Shown here piece by piece: positions 24,758 to 32,659 of a stretch of DNA of 34,727 nt. The DNA lies in NCBI RefSeq assembly GCF_035304305.1, contig NZ_DATGQG010000009.1:1-34727 (forward strand), given 5' to 3'. The position numbers and the translations under genes are program-made. This DNA comes from Ferrovibrio sp035304305 (GTDB lineage: Bacteria > Pseudomonadota > Alphaproteobacteria > Ferrovibrionales > Ferrovibrionaceae). Below the pieces are notes generated by a model. It ran no database searches and was not told the DNA's origin. It saw only the letters and a program-made list of their open reading frames with translations. Each line of letters opens with the position of its first letter. Position 1 is the first letter of the stretch.

Positions 24758-26593
24758 ATGACAAACGCCATCCTTCCCCGCGTGCAACTGGTTGCCACCG
24801 GCAGCGAGACGAAATTCGGCTTCGCCTTTCCCGTCGCCTCCGCCGCCGAGTTGCGCGTCTGGATCGACGACGCGCCGCGGCCGGATTTCGCCGCCGATCT
24901 CGTCGACGGCGGCGCCGGCGGCGGGTTCGTCCGCTTCCCGCTCGATCCGCCGGCGCCCGGCCAGCGCGTCACCATCGTCCGGCGCATGGCGCTGGGCAGC
25001 GGCGCGGTGTTCAGCGAGGGCGCGGTGCTGCGCGCCTCGGCGCTGAATGCCGAATTCGAGCGCCTGACGCGGCTGGTGCAGCAGGTCGACGAGAAGGCAA
25101 CGCGCAGCCTCAAGCTGCCGCCGCAGAGCGACATGCCCGCCGGCACGGATCTGGTGCTCGACGCCGGCGCGCGCGCCAACCGCGTGCTGGCCTTCGATGC
25201 CGATGGCAACCCGACGCTGATCGGCGAGGGCGATCTGCCCGGCGGCCCGGTCGGTCCGCGCGGTCCGCAGGGCGAACCCGGTGTCGCCGGTCCGCAGGGA
25301 CCTGTCGGTCCGCAGGGCGCGCAGGGCAGCAGCGGTCCGTCGGGTCCGAAAGGCGAGCGCGGTCCCGCCGGTCCGCTGGGCCCGCAGGGACCCCAGGGTC
25401 TGCAGGGCCCGCCCGGCATCCAGGGCATGCAGGGTCCGCCGGGGCAGTCCTTCACCCCGGATGCGATCGGCCTGCTGGCGGCGCGCGCCGCCCATGACGA
25501 CGCGCCTGCCGGCTTCGCCTTCCTCGCCACCGATGCCGGCCAGCTTTTCTTCAAGCTGGGCAGCGGCACCGCCGACTGGTCGGCCGGCATCTATTTCGGC
25601 CGCGGCGAGGCGGGACCCGTGGGTCCCCAGGGGCCGCAGGGTCTGCAGGGCCCGCCCGGCATCCAGGGACCACAGGGCCTGCCCGGCGAAGCCGGACCGC
25701 GCGGCCTGAACTGGCGCGGCGCCTGGGATGCGGCCGCCACCTATCAGCGCGACGATGCCGTGCAGCAGGACGGCTCGGCATATGTCTGCATCGCCGGTGA
25801 TCCGGTCACCGGCGCGGCACCGGCCGATGCGCCGGCGCTCTGGACCCTGCTCGCGTCGCGCGGGGCCGCCGGGCCGCAGGGAGCCCAGGGCATCGCCGGT
25901 CCGGCGGGTCCCGAAGGTCCGCAGGGCCCGCAGGGCAATCCCGGTCCGGCCGGACCGCAGGGCATCCAGGGCATTCCCGGCGCGCCCGGCATCGACGGCG
26001 AGGGCATTCCGCCGGGCGGCGACGCCGGCCAGCTGCTGGTCAAGGCCAGCAATGAGGATGGCGATGTCGCCTGGCAGGATCCGCCGGATCACTTCGTGGC
26101 GAAGGGCGGCGACAGCATGAGCGGGCCGCTGGTGGCGCCGAGCGTGAAAAGCGCCGGCACCACGCCGCTGGAAACCGGCTTCCGGCTCGCCGACGGCCAG
26201 GATATCGGCGACGCCATCCTGCATCGCACGCGCGAGACGCTGTATCTCGAACAGCAGGTCGCCAACTGCGCCGGCACGGTGCCGAACGGCAACTGCCAGG
26301 GCAATCCGCACTGGAGCATGCCGAACGCCAACTGGTGGAGCTGGGGTCTCGGCCTCGGCTACGTCAATCCCGGCTACGATTTCGCCGGCGGCAGCAGCAC
26401 CACCAACCAGCCGCTGTCACAGGTCAACCAGAAGATCTACGGCAGCTACTACCTGCTGCGCACCGAGGTCGGCTTCGACGTGCAGCGCCGCGACTGGAAG
26501 AACTGCAACTGCGGCGCCACCAACTGCTACGCGAACTGCAACTGTAACTGCAATTGCAACTGCGATTGCAGCAACTGCACCAACTGCAAATAG
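24758..26593 (+). CDS. Tail fibre with collagen-like stretches and an Asn-Cys repeat tail
   Basis: The 611-residue protein begins with a T7-fibre-like attachment region (residues 1-115: ILPRVQLVATGSETKFGFAF, LRVWIDD, RVTIVRRMALG, a short coiled coil at 95-115). Collagen-type Gly-X-Y runs span about 162-229, 285-316 and 368-414, predicting trimeric triple helices. Between the last two sits a carbohydrate-binding-like module (NWRGAWDAAATYQRDDAVQ ... YVCIAGD ... PALWTLL, 318-366). From 440 a globular domain includes SMPNANWWSWGLGLGYVNPGY. The end (582-611) is an Asn-Cys repeat with 11 cysteines. Cysteine is otherwise rare (residues 344, 504, 513). Three unusual genes follow within 10 bases. It should adsorb to the host surface; the Cys tail is the suspected modification site. 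Confidence 0.88.
   Translation: MTNAILPRVQLVATGSETKFGFAFPVASAAELRVWIDDAPRPDFAADLVDGGAGGGFVRFPLDPPAPGQRVTIVRRMALGSGAVFSEGAVLRASALNAEFERLTRLVQQVDEKATRSLKLPPQSDMPAGTDLVLDAGARANRVLAFDADGNPTLIGEGDLPGGPVGPRGPQGEPGVAGPQGPVGPQGAQGSSGPSGPKGERGPAGPLGPQGPQGLQGPPGIQGMQGPPGQSFTPDAIGLLAARAAHDDAPAGFAFLATDAGQLFFKLGSGTADWSAGIYFGRGEAGPVGPQGPQGLQGPPGIQGPQGLPGEAGPRGLNWRGAWDAAATYQRDDAVQQDGSAYVCIAGDPVTGAAPADAPALWTLLASRGAAGPQGAQGIAGPAGPEGPQGPQGNPGPAGPQGIQGIPGAPGIDGEGIPPGGDAGQLLVKASNEDGDVAWQDPPDHFVAKGGDSMSGPLVAPSVKSAGTTPLETGFRLADGQDIGDAILHRTRETLYLEQQVANCAGTVPNGNCQGNPHWSMPNANWWSWGLGLGYVNPGYDFAGGSSTTNQPLSQVNQKIYGSYYLLRTEVGFDVQRRDWKNCNCGATNCYANCNCNCNCNCDCSNCTNCK
26504..26587 (+). repeat. Coding Asn-Cys repeat at the fibre C-terminus
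   Basis: In 28 codons there are 11 Cys, ten preceded by Asn and one by Asp. The core NCNCNCNCNCDC is strictly alternating. Units are AACTGC with synonymous variants (AAT, TGT), so the pattern is conserved at protein level rather than being a fresh DNA slippage tract. Confidence 0.9.
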
Positions 26594-26602
26594 GAGAGTC
26601 CC

Positions 26603-27565
26603 ATGAGCGCCAGCCTGCCGCGCCGCAACTTCCTGTGGTCGGGACTCGACCTGCCCTTCATCGTCGAGGCCAGGGTCGACGATGCGCGCATCACCCTGCG
26701 GACCTGGCGGCTCAGCGCCGACGCGCCGCTCGCCAACGTGATGCCGGAGGACGAGGCGGCCGAGAAACTCGCGCCCCATGCCGCGCCGTTCGAGGTCGAA
26801 CCCGATCCGCTCGGCACGACGCGCTCGGGCCGCGATCTCTGGGTGCCGCTGCAGGCACTGGGCGGCCTGATCCGTCCCGGCAGCCGCAGCAGCAACCTCT
26901 TCGTCAAGCCGGTCAGCCAGACCGGCTTCGTCATCGATCCAGCGATTACCGGCTCGGGCGCCTGGTCGGATTACGGCTTCTGGCTGTTCAACGCCCGCCG
27001 CGACGGCAGCCTGCAGGTGCCGTTCAACCGCTATGTCGAAACCACCGACAGCAAGGCGCATCGCCAGCTGCTGCTCACCGCGCGGCAGGAAACCAACCTG
27101 ATGATCCTCTGCGTGCCGTTCGCCGGCGAGAGTTTCGAGAGCTGCAGCATCATCCTGAAATACAACGGCGCGCTGGGCTGCGTGCACAATCTCGCGTCGC
27201 CCTACGACATGCCGCCGGTCAGCATCGGCTGGGGCAGCTACGACATGGAAGCGGTGTTCGGCGTGAAGGCCCTGCTGCCGAGCCTGCGGCTGCTCGGCCC
27301 CGACACCATCGCCGTCGGCCAGTCGGCGGCTTTCACGGTCGAGCTGTTCGAGCGCAACACCGGTGCGCTGATCACCGATAGCAGCCCGCGCATCTATCTC
27401 GAGGCCAGCGCCGGCTATCTGGCGCAGCGCCAGGTGTATATCGCGGATGGCAGCGCGATGGTCGGTCTCACCGCGCTCGGGCTCGAGGCCGGCGAGACGA
27501 TCAAGCTGAAGGTCGGCTGGCGCCATTTCAGCGGCGCCGCCGAGAAGATCGTCACGGTCGTGTGA
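26603..27565 (+). CDS. Unknown protein with Ig-like C-terminal domain
   Basis: I do not recognise this 320-residue product. Residues 1-110 are strand-rich (RNFLWSGLDLPFIVEARVDD, FVKPVSQTGFVID). Residues 110-220 hold aromatic and polar strands (GSGAWSDYGFWLFNARRDGS, FNRYVETTDSKAHRQLLL, IILKYNGALG). Residues about 229-320 look like a bacterial Ig-like domain (LLGPDTIAVGQSAAFTVEL ... GLTALGLEAGETIKLKVGW ... EKIVTVV). There are only three cysteines, no signal peptide and no membrane segment. It sits between the fibre (9-base gap) and the radical SAM gene (11-base gap), so it could be a second receptor-binding or fibre-associated protein, a fibre chaperone, or a substrate-presenting partner of the maturases. 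The choice is open. Confidence 0.7.
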   Translation: MSASLPRRNFLWSGLDLPFIVEARVDDARITLRTWRLSADAPLANVMPEDEAAEKLAPHAAPFEVEPDPLGTTRSGRDLWVPLQALGGLIRPGSRSSNLFVKPVSQTGFVIDPAITGSGAWSDYGFWLFNARRDGSLQVPFNRYVETTDSKAHRQLLLTARQETNLMILCVPFAGESFESCSIILKYNGALGCVHNLASPYDMPPVSIGWGSYDMEAVFGVKALLPSLRLLGPDTIAVGQSAAFTVELFERNTGALITDSSPRIYLEASAGYLAQRQVYIADGSAMVGLTALGLEAGETIKLKVGWRHFSGAAEKIVTVV

Positions 27566-27576
27566 GGAGACGCCGC

Positions 27577-28917
27577 ATGTCGCCCCGCTATCGCCTCACG
27601 CTCGCCGGCCCGCAGGGCCATCGCCGCATCGCCTTCTGGCAGCCGCAGCAATCGCGCCTGGTCTGGGAGGACGGCACGCCGTTCGATCTCGCCGCGGTCG
27701 GCATGGCCTATGGCCCGGCGCAGGATTTCGCGCCGGCCTTTCCGGTTTCGCCGCAGACGCCGGCCGGCAAGTCGCGCCGCCTGCGCGTGCTGAAGATCCA
27801 GCTCGGGCTGAAATGCAACTATGCCTGCAGCTACTGCAGCCAGGCGCATCAGCCCCATGACAGCCAGGGCGATCACCGCGACCTCGCCGCCTTCCTCGAC
27901 GGCCTGCCGCGCTGGCTGCAGCATGCGCCGGAGCGCATCGAATTCTGGGGCGGCGAGCCTTTCGTCTACTGGAAGACCCTGAAGCCGCTCGCCGAGGCGC
28001 TGCGGGCGCGCTATCCGCAGGCGCGCTTCGGCCTGGTCACCAACGGCGCGCTGCTCGATGCGGAGAAGGTCGACTGGCTCCATCGCCTCGGCTTCGGCAT
28101 CGGGCTCAGCCATGACGGCCTGGCGATGAAGTACCGCGGACCCGATCCGCTGGAGGATCCGGCGAAGCGCGCCGCGATCCGGCTCGCCTTCGATCGCCTG
28201 GCGCCGGAGGGACGGATCAGCTTCAACACCGTGCTGCATCGCGCCAACATGTCGCTGCAGGCCGTGCGCCGGCATATCGCGGAGAAGCTGGAGATTCCCG
28301 TCGACGCGGTGCCGCTGGCGACCGAGGAAATCCTGCTGCCCTACGATGCCGGCGGCCTGCGCCTCAGCCTGCGCGACGAGGCCGAGGCGCGGCGCTACAT
28401 GGAAAACGTCTTCTGGGAGACGGTGCGCGGCCCCGCCATGGCGGTCAGCACCATCCGCGGCAAGATCACCGGCCTGTTCCGTCAGATCGCCGAGGGCCGG
28501 CCGGTCGACAGCCTCGGCCAGAAATGCGGCATGGACAATCCGGCGCGGCTCGCCGTCGATCTCAAAGGCCATGCGCTGACCTGCCAGAACACATCCTCCG
28601 ACACGCGGCACCGCATCGGCCATGTCGAGGCCTTCGAAGAGATCCGCGTCGATACCGCGCATCACTGGTCGGGGCGGGCGGAATGCGTGCGCTGCCCGCT
28701 GCTGCCGCTCTGCCAGGGTGCCTGTCTGTTCCTCGAGGACGAACTCTGGCGCCAGGCCTGCGACAACAGCTACTGGCACAATCTCGCCGTCTTCGCCGCC
28801 GCGCTCTACTGGCTGACGCGTCTGGTGCTGGTCGAGATCGAGGGGCCGGCGCGGCGCGACGGATTGCCCGGGCGCCTGACCGTGATCGCACCGGAAAGCC
28901 TGGAGGCCGCGGCATGA
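27577..28917 (+). CDS. Radical SAM/SPASM protein maturase
   Basis: The 446-residue enzyme is read from ATG 27577, which has GAGGAG seven bases upstream; GTG 27562 is in frame but overlaps the previous stop. The radical SAM motif CxxxCxxC is Cys80, Cys84 and Cys87 (LGLKCNYACSYC). GGEP at 125-128 binds the SAM amino group. The C-terminal SPASM region has Cys317, GHALTC (Cys336), then CVRC (370, 373), Cys379, Cys383 and Cys395, matching the two-auxiliary-cluster pattern of anSME and sactipeptide maturases. Residues 1-70 form a strand-rich leader with WQPQQSRLVWEDGTPFD, possibly a substrate-docking domain. SPASM enzymes of this kind modify ribosomal peptides or proteins, often at Cys or Ser. The context points to the Asn-Cys fibre tail as substrate (inference). 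Confidence 0.9.
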   Translation: MSPRYRLTLAGPQGHRRIAFWQPQQSRLVWEDGTPFDLAAVGMAYGPAQDFAPAFPVSPQTPAGKSRRLRVLKIQLGLKCNYACSYCSQAHQPHDSQGDHRDLAAFLDGLPRWLQHAPERIEFWGGEPFVYWKTLKPLAEALRARYPQARFGLVTNGALLDAEKVDWLHRLGFGIGLSHDGLAMKYRGPDPLEDPAKRAAIRLAFDRLAPEGRISFNTVLHRANMSLQAVRRHIAEKLEIPVDAVPLATEEILLPYDAGGLRLSLRDEAEARRYMENVFWETVRGPAMAVSTIRGKITGLFRQIAEGRPVDSLGQKCGMDNPARLAVDLKGHALTCQNTSSDTRHRIGHVEAFEEIRVDTAHHWSGRAECVRCPLLPLCQGACLFLEDELWRQACDNSYWHNLAVFAAALYWLTRLVLVEIEGPARRDGLPGRLTVIAPESLEAAA

Positions 28918-30023
28918 GGGACCAGCTGCTTCTGCTGGCTGCGCCCAGCCGCGAAAGCCGCGACAAGGCAGACGCCTTCGCGGCAGCCGCGCGCCGGCTC
29001 AGCCTGACGCCGCGCATCGTCGTTGCCGATCGCCCCGAGCGCATCGGCGATCCCGGCCCTGGCATGCGCTTCGCGCTGGCCTGCAGCGATGCGCTGGCAC
29101 CGGCCGCCGCGCGGCTCAACGCGCGCCACGATACCGGCGGCTTCGCGCCGGAGACCATCGCGCTGCTTGGCGACAAGTCCCTCGGCGTGCCTTATGTCAG
29201 CCGCCTGCTCGGGCTGATGCCGCTGCCGCAGCTGGTGCCACGGACGCCCGATGACATCCGCGCCTGGCGCTATCGCGGCCCCGTCATAGCCAAGCCGACC
29301 CGCGCCTCCGGCGCCTGGTCGCCGGAGCCCTGGGGCTATCGCTGCTTCGCAGACGGCGCGGCGCTGCTCGACTGGCTGCACCGCGAGGATCTGACGGCGC
29401 GCTTCTTCGCCGCCCAGCGCGCGCCGGGCCCGCTCGGTCCCATCATGCTGCAGCAGGCGCTGGACGGCAGCCGCAGCGAAGGCGCGGGCCTCCTGCTCAC
29501 CGGAAGCCAGGCCGTGGTCTTCGGGTCCTGCGAGGCGGTGTTCGAGCCCGATGAGGATGGCGGCGCCTGCCGCCGCTGGCGCCGCGCGGTCTATCATCCC
29601 GCCGCCGCGCGCCTCCTGCGCCGGCGGCTGCCGCGCCTGAAGCGGCAGCGCTGGGGACGCGGCCTGCTGCATCTGCAGCTGCTGCGCGGGCGCCGGGGCC
29701 GCCGCCATCTCACCGACATCAACCTGCGGCTTTCCACCGGCTGGAGCTGGATGGCGGATGCCGCGCTGCCGCAGGCGCATTACCGCCTGCTCTGCGCGCT
29801 GCTGTTCGACCGGCCGCTGGTCTTCGATCCGCCGCCCGCGCCGGCCATCGCCATCGATCTCGTCCACGAGGCGGTGATCGCGCCGGCGGCGCAGGGCTTC
29901 GACAAGGCCGCCGCCGCGCCCTCCTTCATCACCTACGGCGACAGCGCCGCCGACTGCATCGCCCGCGCCGATGCGTTCCGCGCCGGCATCGCGCCGGCCC
30001 ATGACAGGGAGATCGCCGCATGA
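28914..30023 (+). CDS. ATP-grasp family protein
   Basis: The 369-residue protein matches the ATP-grasp plan: a small N-terminal domain, LLGDKSLGVPYVSRLLG (Lys88 region), RGPVIAKPTRASGAWSPEPWG with Lys127 and the Gly/Ser-rich ATP loop, IMLQQALDGS (hinge), and TDINLRLSTGWSWM with Asp268, Asn270 and Arg272 as the metal-binding D-x-N-x-R signature. ATP-grasp enzymes form amide, ester or thioester bonds through acyl phosphates. The start overlaps the radical SAM stop by four bases (ATGA), so both are made together, as in known pairings of ATP-grasp with SPASM enzymes in RiPP clusters. A substrate cannot be read; carboxamide or carboxyl groups of the fibre tail, or its C-terminal Lys, are possible. 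Overall similarity to any named ligase is low. Confidence 0.78.
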   Translation: MRDQLLLLAAPSRESRDKADAFAAAARRLSLTPRIVVADRPERIGDPGPGMRFALACSDALAPAAARLNARHDTGGFAPETIALLGDKSLGVPYVSRLLGLMPLPQLVPRTPDDIRAWRYRGPVIAKPTRASGAWSPEPWGYRCFADGAALLDWLHREDLTARFFAAQRAPGPLGPIMLQQALDGSRSEGAGLLLTGSQAVVFGSCEAVFEPDEDGGACRRWRRAVYHPAAARLLRRRLPRLKRQRWGRGLLHLQLLRGRRGRRHLTDINLRLSTGWSWMADAALPQAHYRLLCALLFDRPLVFDPPPAPAIAIDLVHEAVIAPAAQGFDKAAAAPSFITYGDSAADCIARADAFRAGIAPAHDREIAA

Positions 30024-30319
30024 GCGACATCGTCGATACCCAGCTCCGCCATCTGCTGGAACGCTTCCGCGCGGTCGCCAAGCGCAAGCTCTCGCGGCTC
30101 ACCGATGTCTATGACGGCCATGAGGTCGAGCCCGGCACCGACGACAACCGTGCCATGACGCAATGCCAGACCGCCGGCCGCACGATCCTCGGCCATATCA
30201 CGGCGCTGCGGAAGGCGCTGCTCGACGACGGAACCGGCCGCGCGGGTGCCGCCGCGCCCGACGAGATCGACGCGCCGGAACTGCAGGCCATGATCGAGGA
30301 TGCGCGCGACCATGTCTGA
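30020..30319 (+). CDS. Putative small terminase subunit
   Basis: This 99-residue, mainly helical acidic protein lies directly before the large terminase, the position of T7 gp18. Segments are TQLRHLLERFRAVAKRKLSRLTDVYD, then TAGRTILGHITALRKALLDDG and an acidic end. There is no clear HTH signature, so the call rests on size and position. It overlaps the ATP-grasp gene by four bases and the large terminase by eight. It could instead be a different small assembly protein. Confidence 0.55.
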   Translation: MSDIVDTQLRHLLERFRAVAKRKLSRLTDVYDGHEVEPGTDDNRAMTQCQTAGRTILGHITALRKALLDDGTGRAGAAAPDEIDAPELQAMIEDARDHV

Positions 30320-31862
30320 TTTCGTTGCCCGTCCGGTTCTGGCCGCGCATCTGGCGCAGAGCGTGTCGCTGCCCGATTTCGTGCAGATCTGGTACCGCCG
30401 CCAGCATCTGCGCTATCCGCCGCTGCATGCCGAGATCCTTGCATGGCTGGAATCCGCCTGGCTCGAGGGCCGGCGCGAATTGCTGCTGCTGGTCTTCCGC
30501 GATGCCGGCAAGTCGACCCTGGTCGGCCTCTTCGCCGCCTGGCTGCTGCTGCGCGATCCGGGCCTGCGCATCCTCGTGCTGTCGGCCGACGAGGCACTGG
30601 CGCGCAAGCTGGTGCGCAACGTCAAGCGCATCATCGAGCGCCATCCGCTGACCGCGGGCCTGCGCCCGATCCGCCGCGACCAGTGGGCGGCCGACCGCTT
30701 CACCGTGGCGCGCCGGGCGGAATGGCGCGATCCCTCCATGCTGGCGCGGGGCCTGAGCGGCAACATCACCGGCTGCCGCGCCGATGTGGTGATCTGCGAC
30801 GATGTCGAGGTGCCGGCCACCTGCGAGACGGTGCAGAAGCGCGAGGAACTGCGCGCCCGGCTGGCCGAGATCGACTACGTGCTGGTGCCCGACGGCACCC
30901 AGCTCTATATCGGCACGCCGCATTCCTACTATTCGATCTACGCGGCCGAGCCGCGCGAGGAGGCCGGCGAGAGCGAGGCGTTTCTCGCCGGCTTCCACCG
31001 CCTCGAACTGCCGGTCACCGATGCCGATGGCAACAGCCGCTGGCCCGAGCGCTTCACGCCGGAACGGCTGGCGCAGATCCGCCGGCGCACCGGCCCGGCG
31101 CGCTACGCGTCCCAGATGCTGCTGACGCCGACCTCGGCCGAGGATGGCCGGCTCGATCCCGCACGCCTCATTCCCTATGGCGACGACATCCGCGTGGAGG
31201 AGCTGAGCGGCGGCGATCTGCGGCTGATGATCGGCGGGCGCCGCATGGTCTCGGCCAGCTGCTGGTGGGATCCCGCCTACGGTTCGCCGCGCAAGGGCGA
31301 CGGCAGCGTCATCGCCGCCGTCTTCAGCGATGCCGAGGGCCATGCCTGGCTGCATGCCATCGAATGGCTGCAGCAGGACGAGCGCGAGGCCACCGATCCC
31401 GCCATGCAGCTCTGCCGCCGCGCCGCGGACTTCGCCGCCCGGCTGCATCTGCCCGCCATCCGCGTCGAGACCAACGGGCTGGGCCGCTTCCTGCCCGGCC
31501 TGCTGCGCCGCGCGATCGCCGAAAGCGGCGACAGCACCGGCGTGATCGAGGAAGTCAGCCGCAAGCCGAAGGCGGTGCGCATCCTGGAGGCCTTCGACGC
31601 GCGGCTCGCCGCCGGCGTGCTGCACATGCATGACAGCGTGAAGCAGACGCGGTTTCTCACCGAGATGCGCGAATGGCGGCCGGGGCCGGAGCGCGGCCGG
31701 CAGCGCGACGACGGTCTGGATGCGGTGGCCGGCTGCCTGCTCAGCGAGCCGGTGCGCATCGGCAGCAACTGGGGCAGCCGTCTCGCCGGCCGGCGGGAAC
31801 ACCGCCGCGACTGGCGCGGCTCCGGCATACCGCATGTCGCAGACACGCAGTTCGAAGTGTGA
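30312..31862 (+). CDS. Large terminase subunit (packaging ATPase/nuclease)
   Basis: The enzyme cuts concatemers and pumps DNA into the head. The 516-residue product is read from ATG 30312; ATG 30300 adds four residues but coincides with the ribosome site. Walker A is VFRDAGKST (61-69, the Arg-containing podoviral form), Walker B with catalytic acid is ADVVICDDVE (157-166), and the coupling motif lies in IGTPHSYYS. The RNase-H-like nuclease domain has Asp320 (WWDPAYG), Glu384 (IRVETNG) and Asp464/465/468 (RDDGLDAVAG). All catalytic residues are intact, so packaging competence is plausible. Confidence 0.94.
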   Translation: MSDFVARPVLAAHLAQSVSLPDFVQIWYRRQHLRYPPLHAEILAWLESAWLEGRRELLLLVFRDAGKSTLVGLFAAWLLLRDPGLRILVLSADEALARKLVRNVKRIIERHPLTAGLRPIRRDQWAADRFTVARRAEWRDPSMLARGLSGNITGCRADVVICDDVEVPATCETVQKREELRARLAEIDYVLVPDGTQLYIGTPHSYYSIYAAEPREEAGESEAFLAGFHRLELPVTDADGNSRWPERFTPERLAQIRRRTGPARYASQMLLTPTSAEDGRLDPARLIPYGDDIRVEELSGGDLRLMIGGRRMVSASCWWDPAYGSPRKGDGSVIAAVFSDAEGHAWLHAIEWLQQDEREATDPAMQLCRRAADFAARLHLPAIRVETNGLGRFLPGLLRRAIAESGDSTGVIEEVSRKPKAVRILEAFDARLAAGVLHMHDSVKQTRFLTEMREWRPGPERGRQRDDGLDAVAGCLLSEPVRIGSNWGSRLAGRREHRRDWRGSGIPHVADTQFEV

Positions 31863-31890
31863 GTGCGTACAGCAGCAAAGGAGTAAGGCC

Positions 31891-32208
31891 ATGAACACGA
31901 CCACGATTGCCGTCGACCTGATGTGGTGGCTCAGCGCCGTCGAACTGCCGGCGCTCGCCGGCCTGTTCTGGCTCACCCAGCATCAGCGCGATCGGCTGGA
32001 GCATGTCATGACGCAGATGCAGGTCGAGCATCGCGCCGCGATCGCAGCCACGCGCGGCGCGCTGGCCGATTACAAGCTCGAGGTCGCCCAGAGCTATGCC
32101 TCAATGGGCTACCTGAAGGATGTCGAGAACCGCCTGACCGAGCATCTGCTGCGCATCGAGGCCAAGCTCGACGCGCCCTTGCCGGTTTCCCCGCGGGTGC
32201 GGCCATGA
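31891..32208 (+). CDS. Membrane-anchored coiled-coil protein of the lysis region
   Basis: The 105-residue protein has a transmembrane helix at about 9-28 (LMWWLSAVELPALAGLFWL) and a long charged coiled coil at 31-93 (TQHQRDRLEHVMTQMQVEHR and onward). AAAGGAG lies seven bases before ATG 31891. This topology is shared by inner-membrane spanins (Rz-like) and some accessory holins; without a recognisable outer-membrane partner, I leave the role open. Its stop overlaps the hydrolase start (ATGA). Confidence 0.65.
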   Translation: MNTTTIAVDLMWWLSAVELPALAGLFWLTQHQRDRLEHVMTQMQVEHRAAIAATRGALADYKLEVAQSYASMGYLKDVENRLTEHLLRIEAKLDAPLPVSPRVRP

Positions 32209-32648
32209 CCGCGCTGGACCTGCCGCGGCGGGCATCCGCCTTCGCCGACCAGTCGCTGGCGCTGGACACGCTGGCGCGCACGCTCTGGGGCGAGGCGCGC
32301 GGCGAGGGGAGGCATGGCATGCATGCCGTCGCCAGTGTCATCCTCAACCGCGCGGCCCGGCCGGGCTGGTGGGGCCGCTCGGTGACGGAGGTCTGCCTGC
32401 GCCCGCGGCAGTTCTCCTGCTGGCTGGCCGGCGATCCGAACCGGCCGAAGCTTCTGCGCGTGCAGCCCTCGGACGCCGCCTTTGCGCTGGCGCTGGAGAT
32501 CGCCGCCCGCGCGCTGGCCGGCAGCCTGCCCGACATCACCCATGGGTCGACCCATTACCACGCGGTCGAGGTGGCGCCGTCCTGGGCGCGGGGCCGCGCG
32601 CCCTGCGTGGTGATCGGGCGCCATGCCTTCTACAACGACATCCCCTGA
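32205..32648 (+). CDS. SleB-type cell wall hydrolase (endolysin)
   Basis: The 147-residue protein matches the Hydrolase_2/SleB family. LARTLWGEARGEGRHGMHAV carries the catalytic Glu (30, with a second acidic residue at 34), followed by AVASVILNRA, FSCWLAGD, and THGSTHYHA. The family cleaves the glycan strand of peptidoglycan (lytic transglycosylase activity in characterised members). There is no signal peptide, so release through the adjacent holin is expected. The length is a single catalytic domain. Confidence 0.9.
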   Translation: MTALDLPRRASAFADQSLALDTLARTLWGEARGEGRHGMHAVASVILNRAARPGWWGRSVTEVCLRPRQFSCWLAGDPNRPKLLRVQPSDAAFALALEIAARALAGSLPDITHGSTHYHAVEVAPSWARGRAPCVVIGRHAFYNDIP

Positions 32649-32659
32649 GGAGCCGCGCC

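Noticed and set aside
25240..25990. Collagen-coding repeats as a possible CRISPR or satellite array
   Set aside because: The period is 9 bases in frame with Gly-X-Y codons and no spacers; it is protein-coding repetition.
24731..26311. A long minus-strand open frame opposite the tail fibre
   Set aside because: It mirrors the repetitive collagen-coding sequence and has no recognisable protein features; the plus frame is clearly the gene.
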